From assembly GCA_023662705.1 (NCBI GenBank), contig JAMPIM010000001.1:114935-148049 (forward strand): a stretch of 33,115 nucleotides of DNA, written 5' to 3'. This DNA comes from Candidatus Gastranaerophilales bacterium (GTDB lineage: Bacteria; Cyanobacteriota; Vampirovibrionia; Gastranaerophilales; Gastranaerophilaceae). The notes beneath the pieces were generated by a model. The model made no database searches, was not told the origin of the DNA, and saw only the letters and a list, made by a program, of their open reading frames with translations. Position 1 is the stretch's first letter. Each line of letters begins with the position of its first letter. Of the stretch, positions 8,029-17,900 are shown one piece after another. The position numbers and the translations under genes are program-made.

Positions 8029-10009
8029 ATAAAACAGGACGGCCAAAACTGATTTTCTTTATTTGTAGAACTTTTTCTTCGAGTAAATCATCAATGAGCA
8101 TTCCAACTGATTTTTGGGTCATGCTCTTAAGACAGGCAAAATATTTAGAACCTGCTATTTTTAAGTTATATTCGGTATCTTTCACAGCACGGCTTCCCGT
8201 AAGAATTTTCACCAATCCGCTTTTACCGTACATTCCGCTAAACTCATTGACACAGCCTGCTATGAGCTCGCGGGCTTCATCATTATTAAAAGAAGGTTCT
8301 TCCGCTTCAATTTCTTCCTGCACATATTCAACATCCCCGACTTCTTCAATGTTTTGATAGAACTCCGCGACATGCGAATCTACAAGAACCTTTTGAGGTT
8401 CAAAATTCTTTAAATACAAACCTTCAAGAGTCTTCACCCTGCTCATTGCAACATAAGCCTGACCGCGTTCAAAGATTCTTGAGCAGTCAACTACAAGCTT
8501 ATCCAGAGTCATTCCCTGAGATTTGTGTATGGTTATTCCATAAGCAAGCTTTAGCGGATATTGCATTCTTTCTGCCACAATGCGGTCGTTGTAATAATAT
8601 TCAAATTTATTCTTAGGAATATTAGCTTCAACTCCATTATCAAATTTTATGGTGATTGAGTTTTCATTAAACCCCATAATTGTTCCGCAAGCGCCGTTAA
8701 TTAGACCTTTGTTGAAATCCATATTCACTAGAAGCATAACTTTTGCTCCCAATTTAAGCGCAATTTCTTTTTCGGCACGACAGTTTTTGGAGAAAATTTC
8801 TAAGATATATTTTTCGCTTTCAGTAAAATCTTCATAAACATGTTTATTTCCGCGCAAAACAGAATCCTGAGCTTCAAGAATCCTCACCGGTTCTTCAATT
8901 CGATTAAATTTTGCAAGATTGTATTGATTAGCTTCATTATTAGTAGAAAATATATGAAGCATGTCTGTTTCAGAAGTATCCAAATCAACATTTCTGCGGT
9001 TTAAAAGTTCAATGTCTTCAACTTCCAAACAATTTGTTCTCATATGAGCAAGCGCCGTAATAAAATCTTCTTCACTTTGGCGATAATTCTTCTTGAGAAC
9101 AACATTTTTAAGATTCAAGTCTTCCCATAAAGGCGAATCAAAACAATATTTTCTTTCGATTGACTCCTCATCAACAGGCGGTAATTGGAAAAAGTCGCCA
9201 ATCAACAGAACCTGAATTCCGCCAAAAGGTTCGTTATTTTCTCTAATCTCTTTTAAGACTTCATTCACATACTCAAAAGTCTCAATATTGAGCATCGATA
9301 TTTCATCAATTGCAAGAATTTTGCAATTAATAATCTGTCTTAAAGTTGAAGCTCTACTGCGGATTTTCTCCACGGTTTTTGAAACAGGATTTCTGCACAA
9401 ACCAACCCCTGCCCAAGAATGCAAAGTCTGACCTTTTACATTCACGGCTGCAATACCTGTTGTACTTGTGATAGTTAATTTCTTTTTAAATTTTTCTTTG
9501 AGTTTGTTCAAAATATAACTCTTACCTGTTCCGGCAAACCCTGTTAAGAATACATTATCACCGCGTTTAAGAAGATTAAGAATTTTTGTATAAGTATCGT
9601 CTTCTTCCTCTTTAGGTTTGGATATAACTTCATACTCATCTGCAAATTCAAGTTCTTTTGAGAAATCAATCTGGTCAAAATTAATTATTTTATAAGAACA
9701 AACTTCCAGTTTTCCATTGATTCGTCTGAATTCAATAGCTTTTTGTTCGGGTTTTAATTCATTCATAAGTTTTGTTTCACTTACCCATTTTGTTGAAGTA
9801 AAACCTTTAATCAATTTAATACATTCAAGAATCCCCTGTGTAATTGCCTGAAACTTTCTATCTTCGCCATTAGTATGCAATTCGGGAATTTTGTCCAAAA
9901 GCTTATTAGCAAACTCCGTTAAATCAGAATACTCGACTTCTTCAGAAGTTAAAACCTGCAAAGTAATATCAGGTGAGTCAAAGTTCGGTTCTGCTAATAT
10001 TTTTTTCAT
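8012..10009 (-). CDS. Pif1-family SF1B helicase with a C-terminal RQC-like winged helix
   Basis: Probable 5'-3' DNA helicase (665 aa) for replication or recombination intermediates such as G-quadruplexes. The helicase core (about 138-570) has Walker A GFAGTGKS (157-164), motif Ia (TSTTGIAAVNVKGQTLHSW), Walker B with DEIS (235-238), GDFFQLPPV (271-279), KKNYRQ (305-310) and a C-terminal YGITIHKSQGMTL...QAYVAMSRV block, all typical of Pif1. Residues 1-137 are an unrecognised N-terminal region. The last ~75 residues (GMYGKSGLVKILTGSRAVK onwards) look like the winged-helix RQC domain of RecQ helicases, which would add structure-specific DNA binding. The start codon lies just across from the divergent HD-domain gene, about 50 nt away. 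No strong ribosome binding site is visible. Confidence 0.88.
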   Translation of the reverse strand: MKKILAEPNFDSPDITLQVLTSEEVEYSDLTEFANKLLDKIPELHTNGEDRKFQAITQGILECIKLIKGFTSTKWVSETKLMNELKPEQKAIEFRRINGKLEVCSYKIINFDQIDFSKELEFADEYEVISKPKEEEDDTYTKILNLLKRGDNVFLTGFAGTGKSYILNKLKEKFKKKLTITSTTGIAAVNVKGQTLHSWAGVGLCRNPVSKTVEKIRSRASTLRQIINCKILAIDEISMLNIETFEYVNEVLKEIRENNEPFGGIQVLLIGDFFQLPPVDEESIERKYCFDSPLWEDLNLKNVVLKKNYRQSEEDFITALAHMRTNCLEVEDIELLNRRNVDLDTSETDMLHIFSTNNEANQYNLAKFNRIEEPVRILEAQDSVLRGNKHVYEDFTESEKYILEIFSKNCRAEKEIALKLGAKVMLLVNMDFNKGLINGACGTIMGFNENSITIKFDNGVEANIPKNKFEYYYNDRIVAERMQYPLKLAYGITIHKSQGMTLDKLVVDCSRIFERGQAYVAMSRVKTLEGLYLKNFEPQKVLVDSHVAEFYQNIEEVGDVEYVQEEIEAEEPSFNNDEARELIAGCVNEFSGMYGKSGLVKILTGSRAVKDTEYNLKIAGSKYFACLKSMTQKSVGMLIDDLLEEKVLQIKKISFGRPVLCKRVE

Positions 10010-10046
10010 ATTTTAATCTTACTATAAACCAATTTTTTAAAAAATG

Positions 10047-10055
10047 TGTTATAAT
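10047..10055 (+). promoter_or_regulatory. Extended -10 promoter of the HD-domain gene
   Basis: TGtTATAAT ends 6 nt before the ATG at 10062, with no Shine-Dalgarno between. The predicted start of transcription falls on the start codon, so a leaderless mRNA is likely. It rules out the ATG at 10044, which would lie upstream of the promoter. Confidence 0.6.
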
Positions 10056-10061
10056 AATAGT

Positions 10062-10868
10062 ATGAAATCAACAAAAGAAATCGCAGTAGAAAACAAACTT
10101 GTAAAGAGATTACAAACCCTCCCCAAAGCATTGGAACTTGCTAACTACATATTAGAAGATCCTGAAGTTAAAGAAATGCAGGATTATGCTAATAATGTAT
10201 CTATCAAGCGTTTGGGGTTCAATGACCACGGCCCTGTTCACATGAGACAGGTTGCAAATAATGCAATAAAAATGCTTCTTATTCTTCGTGATTCAGGAAT
10301 CAAAACTTCTCTTGAAACAGAAGAAGTCGGAACATTTGAAGACAGCGCCTGCGCGCTCATTCTTGCTGGTCTTATGCACGATTTAGGAATGATGATTGGA
10401 AGACAATCACACGAAGAAATGTCTTTGGTCCTCGCAAAACCTATTATGGAACGCGCTTTGGAGCACGTTTTCCCTGATGATTTACATAGAAGAGTAGTAA
10501 TTAAAGCCGTTGCAATGGAATCTATAATCGGACACATGTCTTCAAGAAAAATCCATTCAATTGAAGCCGGTATTATGCTAATCGCAGACGGATGTGATAT
10601 GACAAAAGGACGAGCAAGAATCCCTATGTCAATCAGCACAACTCCAAAAGTCGGTGATATCCACAAATATTCTGCTAACGCGATTAATTTTATCAAAATC
10701 CACCACGGCGAAAACAAACCAATCAGAATTGATGTCGAAATGACAGGCGATGTAGGATTATTCCAGATTGAAGAAGTTCTATTAACCAAAATCAACTCAA
10801 GCCCTGCAAAACAGTTTATTGAACTTTGCGCAAGAGTTGAAGGATTAGAACCTAAATATTATTTATAA
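10062..10868 (+). CDS. HD-domain metal-dependent phosphohydrolase
   Basis: Likely a cytoplasmic phosphohydrolase of the HD superfamily acting on a nucleotide or phosphorylated ligand; the substrate is unknown. With the start chosen at 10062 the protein is 268 aa. The metal-binding H...HD...D signature is visible as HGPVH (His56/His60) and LMHDLGM (His106-Asp107), with a further conserved segment ADGCDMTKGRARIPM. An ATG six codons upstream in the same frame is rejected because an extended -10 element sits between the two. The gene is followed after 3 nt by an unknown exported protein, forming a two-gene operon. Confidence 0.82.
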   Translation: MKSTKEIAVENKLVKRLQTLPKALELANYILEDPEVKEMQDYANNVSIKRLGFNDHGPVHMRQVANNAIKMLLILRDSGIKTSLETEEVGTFEDSACALILAGLMHDLGMMIGRQSHEEMSLVLAKPIMERALEHVFPDDLHRRVVIKAVAMESIIGHMSSRKIHSIEAGIMLIADGCDMTKGRARIPMSISTTPKVGDIHKYSANAINFIKIHHGENKPIRIDVEMTGDVGLFQIEEVLLTKINSSPAKQFIELCARVEGLEPKYYL

Positions 10869-10871
10869 AGT

Positions 10872-11762
10872 ATGAGCGAAAATTTAAAACTTATTATAAC
10901 CGCATTCTTGATTGCGCTTGCTATATCAATAGCTAAAGACAGATATTTAGCGTGGTCTTCGGACATACCAAGAACTCAAAATATTCAACAAGAACAAACA
11001 GTTGTTGAAATTAAAAACGATAATGACGCTACAGATGTTCCTATTGCACCAATGCGAGAATTTAGCGGAATGAGAGCTGCTGAGATATTAAAACTTCGTA
11101 AAGCAGCTGTTGCAGAGTCCCCTGCATTTTATAACATAAAGAATTATGAGCCAAACCCGAGCGTGTTCAATATGGAAGACGGTTTACAGTGGATTAGTGC
11201 TCATGAAGTAAGCTGCAACGGAACAGATAATAATCAAGATATCGGCAAAGGAGAATCACGAGAAAGTACAGGAATCCTGAACCCTGAACTTATGCTTTAT
11301 GTTGTAGTTGCAAATCTAAATTCTGCCAAAAACAGCTATTGTTCAAGTGTAGATTATCTGAGACCTTATAAAATAACTTATAATCCGAACACCAAAACAA
11401 TAAGTGCTTATATTAACTACAAGGATTTTAGAGATAAAAATAACGGTTACAGAAACATCGTTCTAGCAGATGCCAATGCTCGCGATTTAGGCTACAACTA
11501 TGTTACAGCAGATTTATCACAAAATATTCGATACAGATATGACAGAAATCTCTCTAACAGAATTATCAATACAAGCGGATTCTATCATAGAGGTTACGCT
11601 TGCGGACTAAATGAAGGCTGCAACAACTACTCACCTTACGAAACAGGTTATGAGTTCTACCTGACAGACCTTCCAGCCAAAGTTCACATGAAATTATGGG
11701 AAAATGACCCGCTGAGCGAAAGAGCAAGAGCTGATTTGAATTATGAGATGATATTTAATTAA
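10872..11762 (+). CDS. Unknown membrane-anchored or exported protein
   Basis: Not recognised. A 296-aa protein with one N-terminal hydrophobic segment (about 6-22, LKLIITAFLIALAISIA) that can act as a signal anchor, followed by a hydrophilic region facing the periplasm or exterior. Four cysteines (in SCNGT, YCSS and ACGLNEGC) could form disulfides. The C-terminal half is rich in Tyr and Asn (NIRYRYDRNLSNR, YSPYETGYEF), as in secreted or surface proteins. It starts 3 nt after the HD-domain gene without its own ribosome binding site, so translation is probably coupled. The stop codon lies in the left arm of the hairpin shared with the convergent helicase-nuclease gene. Confidence 0.65.
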   Translation: MSENLKLIITAFLIALAISIAKDRYLAWSSDIPRTQNIQQEQTVVEIKNDNDATDVPIAPMREFSGMRAAEILKLRKAAVAESPAFYNIKNYEPNPSVFNMEDGLQWISAHEVSCNGTDNNQDIGKGESRESTGILNPELMLYVVVANLNSAKNSYCSSVDYLRPYKITYNPNTKTISAYINYKDFRDKNNGYRNIVLADANARDLGYNYVTADLSQNIRYRYDRNLSNRIINTSGFYHRGYACGLNEGCNNYSPYETGYEFYLTDLPAKVHMKLWENDPLSERARADLNYEMIFN

Positions 11763-11788
11763 CAGTAAATTATAAATTACTGTTAATT
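11757..11788. terminator. Hairpin between convergent genes
   Basis: A perfect 12-bp inverted repeat (AATTAACAGTAA with TTACTGTTAATT, 8-nt loop) spans both stop codons of the convergent genes at 11762 and 11770. It is AT-rich and has no clear T run, so it may work as a weak two-way terminator or protect 3' ends. Confidence 0.45.
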
Positions 11789-14700
11789 ATTCTATCCACA
11801 CAAGCTTTTGGTGAATAACCCCACTCACGTTTTGAGATACGTGAAACCTTCAAACCTGAGCGTTCAAGGATTTGCTGTTTCTTCATATTTGAAACTTTCG
11901 CAGGCGTTTTGTCTTCCACCCCGTCACATTCGATTACAAATTTGTCATCCACAACCAAATCCGCACTCAAACCTGCAATATCTACACCGCAAATTACTTT
12001 ATGTCCAAGTTCACGGAATGTTTGGGCTACTTCTTTTTCAAACATGTTTTTATAAATATTTTCATCAAACTCATCAGAATTAATCAAAGAGAACCTGTCT
12101 TCATATTCCTGAATAAATCCAAAATAACTTCTCAAAATTCCTTCAGGCAACTCACGAGGGTCTTTTGAAATAAAGTTAATTGTTTTATGACGAGCACGAG
12201 TAATCGCAACATTAAACAAATTCGGTTTCTGCAAGAATATCAAACTCTGAGGGAAACTGTTATTTGCATAAGCCCAAGAAATAAGCATAATATCTCTTTC
12301 ATCACCCTGGAAAGTATGCGCCGTACCAATTTCAATCTGGTGTTTTTCCATCATGTGTTCTGAAAGGACTTTTGCAACAGATATCTTTAACTGCTCAACC
12401 TGTGCTCTGAACGGTGAAATAATACCGATACTTACAGGATTATCAGGGTTCTTCCTTTCGTCTTCCACCACAATTTCGTGTAGACGTTTAACAAGAGCTT
12501 CAATTTCAGGCAAGTTTCTTGTTGCATCAAAATCAACTTTACCATCAGGCACAACAACTGCTTCAAGAACTTTTTGTGAGTTATCGTTGCGTTTCATAAC
12601 CTTTATTCGTCCGCCATAAAACTCTTTATTTGAATAATTAATAATCGGCGGCAAGCTTCTAAAATGCTCATCCAACAAAACAGGATGCATTGAATAATAA
12701 TTCGCCAAATCAAACATAGAATTGGTTCTAAAACGCCACATAAGCTGATATCTGTCAGTAATTCCATACTGTGACATAAACGATTGTTCTTTTGCTTTTT
12801 CAAGGAATGACAAGTGCGGCAACTGTTTATCATCACCTACAACAACAGCCTTTTTCGCTCTGTATAAAATAGGGAAACAACTTGCAATATCACATTGAGA
12901 AGCTTCATCAATAATAACAACATCAAATAACCCGGGTTTTAAAGGCAATGAACCTGAAACCGCGTAAGTTGTAACACACCAGCAAGGAAAAGCTTCAAGC
13001 AATGGTTTAAAGTCCTCTGTTTCAAGAAGTCTGCTTTGAAGATTTTTCTTTCTCTCAACCAGTGATTTTGAGTGAACAAACAATCTTTGACGCTTAACAG
13101 GGTCTTGCATTAAACCTTTCAGAGCAGCTCTGCGTTTGGTTTTAAGAATATCAACAGCAAGTTTGCGCTGTTTTTTGCGCATTGTTCTAAGTTGTTCTGA
13201 TATAACGTGAATATTACCCGTAGACTGGATTTTTGTTTCAATCATGCGAGCAGAGCAAACAAGTTTTGCAAACTCTAATTCGGTTTTCAAAATCATTAAA
13301 TTTTCATTATTTACATCAAAATTATTTACTCTCAAAATTTTCTTTAATTTACCTAAAGAAGCGCTGTTTTTGAACGCAGCAAAGATTCCTGATTTTTCAA
13401 GATTTTCAGAAAGTGTTCCAATAATATCTTCAACAGATTTAACCTCATCTGCTTTTAAATCGTGTTTAATAAACAAATGGTTTCCATGCATATTTTCCTG
13501 AAGCTTGATTTCATTTTGCAAATCATTCCATTCTCTTTCAAGCGAAATAATAGTTTCAGCCTTCTGCTCCATTTCGTTCATTGATTTAAGAAGTTTTTCC
13601 ATATCGGAAACGTCACAAAGAATTGAACTTTCAACCCCATCATCAAGGTCAACTTTATTTGATAACAAATCCTGTAACTGCATAGATAATTCGCGCTGAT
13701 AATTCAAACGACCTGCTCTCAAAGCGAGGAACGGCGCACCTAAATCATTAAGACGTTCAGCAACAACATCAACCGCTTTATCCATTCTTGAAGCTACAAG
13801 AACCGTTTTTCCGTTCGCAATCAAATGCGCAACAAGATTAACAATTGTTTGAGATTTACCTGTTCCCGGAGGTCCGAAAACAGAAACAAGTTTAGCATTT
13901 TCAACATTTTTAACTACATTCAATTGGGCATCAGACAACGACAACGGAGTCACAGGGAAAAAGTCCGCAAGACTCTTTTGCTGGCTGTCTGTCGGTTTTG
14001 CCTGAGTGTATTCTTCATTAATCAGATTCAAAACAGTTTCGCGATAAATCCCGCTCGGTTTTTCAGCAATCTGTGTAAGCTCATGCAAAACCCCTGCTGT
14101 TGCAGAAGGACGTTTTGTAAGAATAATTGCACACTGTTTTGTTAAATGAATTTTGTCAAAAGAAACTGTTACTTTTTTAGTATTTTCTTCCTCTTCGACA
14201 ACTTCATCAATGTTTTCAGCGTTTATCTTTTCGTTGTAAAAATCCTTAGAAATGTTATCTTCTTTAACATCCATATCGTGATTCATAGAAATATCAATAT
14301 CAGGAACGATAGATTTTAATGTAGTCAAGAAAATATCCATTTTTTCCTGAGTAATAGGAACAGTCGGAACCACATCCAACAAACCTTCCAGAAGCTGTTC
14401 CGTTTCATCCTCATCATCGCTTTTTTTCATAAGCGCAGTAAGCGCACCTGTATTAAGCGAAAGGAATTCATCCGTAAGCATACAATTGATATTTACTCCG
14501 TTGCGCTCCAAACGGCAAGGAGTGTATAAAAGCGGAGTCAAAAACTCGTTTTTTCTGCCTGTTTTATTTTTACCTACAAGAAACAAATAACCGTAAATAA
14601 GATATTTGTCTTTCTGGCTTGTTTCTGATTGAATCATAAGCTCGGTAAGCTTCGAATCAGAGCCTTCTAATCTAAGGTATTCCAGCCCTTGAGTAAACAA

Positions 14701-14871
14701 AGTATCTTCTTCGTTTAAGAAAATCCACTTGTTATCTCTATCAGCTTTTAAATTTCTAAACGTAGAGCTCTTAACCTCCTCCCTGACACAATCATGGAGG
14801 TATTGACTCAGTTTCTTTATGAAACTGTTATTAAATGCAGAATTTATCGCTCTTGTTGCTTCTTGTAACAT
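11770..14871 (-). CDS. SF1 (Upf1/DNA2-like) helicase fused to a PD-(D/E)xK nuclease
   Basis: A large helicase-nuclease of 1033 aa. The start chosen at 14871 has a strong GGGGAGAG ribosome binding site and a promoter at 14901-14929; an upstream in-frame start at 14961 would place the gene across a terminator. Residues 1-310 are an unrecognised N-terminal region with an acidic stretch. The helicase core has Walker A FGPPGTGKS (332-340), VVIIDEASQCD, VVVGDDKQLP, DEHFRS, GTAHTFQGDERD and VAITRARH, the set of Upf1-like SF1 motifs. The last ~90 residues contain ADLVV...FVIECDG (Asp971, Glu981, Asp983), resembling REase_MTES_1575/Vsr-type nuclease domains. Proteins with this layout occur in some anti-phage systems (Hhe-like), so defence is possible but unproven; repair is the alternative. 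Confidence 0.85.
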   Translation of the reverse strand: MLQEATRAINSAFNNSFIKKLSQYLHDCVREEVKSSTFRNLKADRDNKWIFLNEEDTLFTQGLEYLRLEGSDSKLTELMIQSETSQKDKYLIYGYLFLVGKNKTGRKNEFLTPLLYTPCRLERNGVNINCMLTDEFLSLNTGALTALMKKSDDEDETEQLLEGLLDVVPTVPITQEKMDIFLTTLKSIVPDIDISMNHDMDVKEDNISKDFYNEKINAENIDEVVEEEENTKKVTVSFDKIHLTKQCAIILTKRPSATAGVLHELTQIAEKPSGIYRETVLNLINEEYTQAKPTDSQQKSLADFFPVTPLSLSDAQLNVVKNVENAKLVSVFGPPGTGKSQTIVNLVAHLIANGKTVLVASRMDKAVDVVAERLNDLGAPFLALRAGRLNYQRELSMQLQDLLSNKVDLDDGVESSILCDVSDMEKLLKSMNEMEQKAETIISLEREWNDLQNEIKLQENMHGNHLFIKHDLKADEVKSVEDIIGTLSENLEKSGIFAAFKNSASLGKLKKILRVNNFDVNNENLMILKTELEFAKLVCSARMIETKIQSTGNIHVISEQLRTMRKKQRKLAVDILKTKRRAALKGLMQDPVKRQRLFVHSKSLVERKKNLQSRLLETEDFKPLLEAFPCWCVTTYAVSGSLPLKPGLFDVVIIDEASQCDIASCFPILYRAKKAVVVGDDKQLPHLSFLEKAKEQSFMSQYGITDRYQLMWRFRTNSMFDLANYYSMHPVLLDEHFRSLPPIINYSNKEFYGGRIKVMKRNDNSQKVLEAVVVPDGKVDFDATRNLPEIEALVKRLHEIVVEDERKNPDNPVSIGIISPFRAQVEQLKISVAKVLSEHMMEKHQIEIGTAHTFQGDERDIMLISWAYANNSFPQSLIFLQKPNLFNVAITRARHKTINFISKDPRELPEGILRSYFGFIQEYEDRFSLINSDEFDENIYKNMFEKEVAQTFRELGHKVICGVDIAGLSADLVVDDKFVIECDGVEDKTPAKVSNMKKQQILERSGLKVSRISKREWGYSPKACVDRIINSNL

Positions 14872-14900
14872 AATCTCTCCCCTGTACTTATATTGACTCA

Positions 14901-14929
14901 ATTGTACCATTATTTCCCCAAACAAGCAA
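14901..14929 (-). promoter_or_regulatory. Promoter of the helicase-nuclease gene
   Basis: On the minus strand TTGCTT (14924-14929) and TACAAT (14901-14906) are 17 nt apart, and TGG before the -10 makes it extended. It lies between the terminator of the upstream gene and the ATG at 14871, leaving a leader of about 24 nt. Confidence 0.65.
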
Positions 14930-14930
14930 C

Positions 14931-14958
14931 AAAAAAAGCGGGGCAGAACCCCGCTTTT
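14931..14958 (-). terminator. Intrinsic terminator of the autotransporter gene
   Basis: A 10-bp stem (14934-14943 with 14949-14958, core GCGGGG/CCCCGC), 5-nt loop, followed by a run of seven T on the minus strand. It lies just past the autotransporter stop codon. Confidence 0.9.
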
Positions 14959-14967
14959 CAAGATTTT

Positions 14968-17900
14968 TTATAAATCTTCTTTGTCTTTGCCTAATGCCCA
15001 ACGGAAACCAAATGTAAGAGCGACACCGTTTCTTCCACCGTTTCTAACCATTGCCTGAGCAAATCCTGTTGCACGGTCTTTCCAAGTTTTCTGAACACCA
15101 ACACCGTATTCAACAAACGGATCAACACTCATTCTTGGTAAAACTACGTTGTTAGCGGCAACTTTAGAAGAGTTTAGAACATTCCAAACAAAACCAACAC
15201 TTGCATAAGGCTGCCATCCGTTTTTAGTATTAGCTACAAATTTTACGGAAGGATTAACCTGTAAATTGTGCATTGGTTCACTATCAATACTTACACCTGC
15301 CTTATTTGTATAATCAAATGTGTTAATGAAACTATATCCCATATACAATAGTGGTTGGAGTACGTATTTACCGTTTTTGAATTCAAAACTGTAACCGGTT
15401 TTAGATGCAACACCGGCCAAAAGCATTGTAAAGTCTTCGTTTCCATACATAGTGCTGTTTGTACCAACACTTGCACCCGCAGAAGCTGTAACAGCGGTAA
15501 AGAAATTATCTTTATAAAATGTTTCTGTGATACCTGCAACACCACCGTTCATAGTAGTGTCAACACCTTTGTAGCTCAAGCTTGAACCGTTGTAACCCGC
15601 ATATACCGAACGAACATTGTACCATCCGTTTTTCATTTCATGCAAATCACCATCAAAACCAATCATTGTTCCGTATGTAATTGCATCAACATCAGGGCCT
15701 TTGCTCAAATCAACTTTTTCAAAAGTTGTATAAGGTTTTACCCAATATCCTGTATCAGCAGGGTTTGTAAGTTCTGAATAAACAGGGTTAACATCCTGAA
15801 TTGCGTATTTATTATTATTCTGTATCGCAATACGTTCTGCTGAAGGCATTTGAGAGAATCTGTCCAAATGCATAAATGAATGATGTAGTGTTTCATTAAT
15901 TGCACTCAAACCACCAACCTGAGCTGCTACAGGAGTTGCTAATACAGCAGGGTTAAAACTTTCAGAAGGATTAGAGCCTGAACCGCTTCCGCCGCCAACT
16001 CTGTTGAATACAAAGTAACCGCCATCATCACGATTATCATATTTTACGTTATATTTATAAATAGGAGAATATGCAATGGTTTGGTTAGAATCAGGAAGTT
16101 CACCTACAGCGTTAACTACATAATCCTTCAAACCGTTCTCTGCAAAATAAATGTCAACGGAACTTTCTCCTTTTTTAATATCTGTAAGCAAATTCATGCC
16201 TGAAACAACCAAGTTACCCTGATGTTCACCGTAAGAATCAGTTTTAATTCTATCCATTGTTTCTTCTGCAAGGTTAACATCTGCATAAAACTGAGTATCA
16301 CCGTTTAATGTTAATGAAGTTGGGTTCAAAATACCAACCTGATTATTAATCATTGACAATACGCCTGAATTTAATGTTAAAGATGAGGTATTAAGAACAT
16401 CATCTCTTCCGAGATATAGATTTGTATTCTCTAAAGTAATTACTGAACTTAAGATATCATTATTAACAAATACTTTACCTGTAGCGTCACCTGTAATATT
16501 AACCTTATAGCCTTCTGAGCCGTTAATTTTATCACTCAAAAGGATTTTACCGTCAGTTTTTGCATTCAAAGTAACTGTTGCTGCATTATCTGCATAAATA
16601 GCTTCATTCCTTGTACCTTGAGTATCTGTAACATTGTTGTTAACAAACTCTGATACACCGCCATCTTTAGCAGTAATCTTTAAATCTGTATTTGTATAAA
16701 TAGCTCCGCCTTTTGCTTCTTTACCTTCTGCTGAGTTCGCAATAAAGCTTGTATTAACGATACCTTCTTCAGCTGAACCAAGAGATGATTCGTTATATAT
16801 TGCACCGCCTTTAGCATCATTACCACCCTTTGCAGAGTTATTTACAAACATTGAATCTTCAAGATTTTCAATTTTTGCTCCGCTCATGTTTGTAATTGCA
16901 CCACCATGAGCTTTTGGTCCATTAGCAGTTTCGACATGGTTTCCGCCAAAAAATCCTTTAATTTTAGCAATTACAGCATTATCGCCATTAAATATTGCAC
17001 CGCCTTTGGCATCTTTGTTTTCACTCTGAGCATAATTATTGGTAAAATCAGCAGTAATTTCGCCAATAGAAGCTCCGCCGCCATTATTATAAATAGCACC
17101 TGCCTGAGTATATATCCATTCACCTGTAGCTGATGAATTTTCTTTAGCAAAGTTACCTGAAAAAACACCTTTAATATTACCAATTTTTCTAAGGTTATAA
17201 ATTGCACCGCCTTCTGTATTACCTTTGTTACCAAGAACATGGTTTTCTACAAAATTAGCTTCAATATCACCAATTGTGCCGTCATTGAATATTGCGCCAC
17301 CTGTTGTAGCAGTAGTTTCACCTTCTATAAAGTTTTCGTTGGTATTATTAACATAGTTGCGGACAAAATTACCTTTGATTGCCGGCTCAGCAGAGTTATC
17401 AAGATTACCGATAGTTGAATTATTGCGGTTATAGATTGCACCTCCGCCAACCTTGGTATCTTTTTCAGCTTTTACTTCACCATTATCACCGCCTGCTACA
17501 AGCACATAGTTACCGATAAAATCTGCAGAGATATTTTTAATTGTAGAGTTATTGTCATTATAAATAGCACCGCCAAAAGTATAGCTGGTAGAGCCTTGAA
17601 CATAGTTTTCTACAAATTTACCTGTAATAGAACCTATTGTACTGTTATCATTACTAATTGCACCGCCTTTTGCGAAATAGCCCCTATCAGCAATATTATT
17701 AGTAAAAGCATAGTTACCAATAAAATCACCTTCGATACTATCAATAGATGAATATATCTGATAAATAGCTCCGCCTTGAGAATAATCGTAATAAGTATTA
17801 TTCCCGATATAATCTGCTATAATTGAATCCAGATGAGCATTGTCAAGATACATAGCACCACCGTAATTATTATTACCATAATGCCCCGGTCTTGCCCACC

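Noticed and set aside
10044..10061. Earlier ATG for the HD-domain gene
   Set aside because: The extended -10 element lies between this ATG and the one at 10062.
14872..14961. 30-residue N-terminal extension of the helicase-nuclease
   Set aside because: It would run through the autotransporter terminator and upstream of the gene's own promoter; the ATG at 14871 has a strong ribosome binding site.
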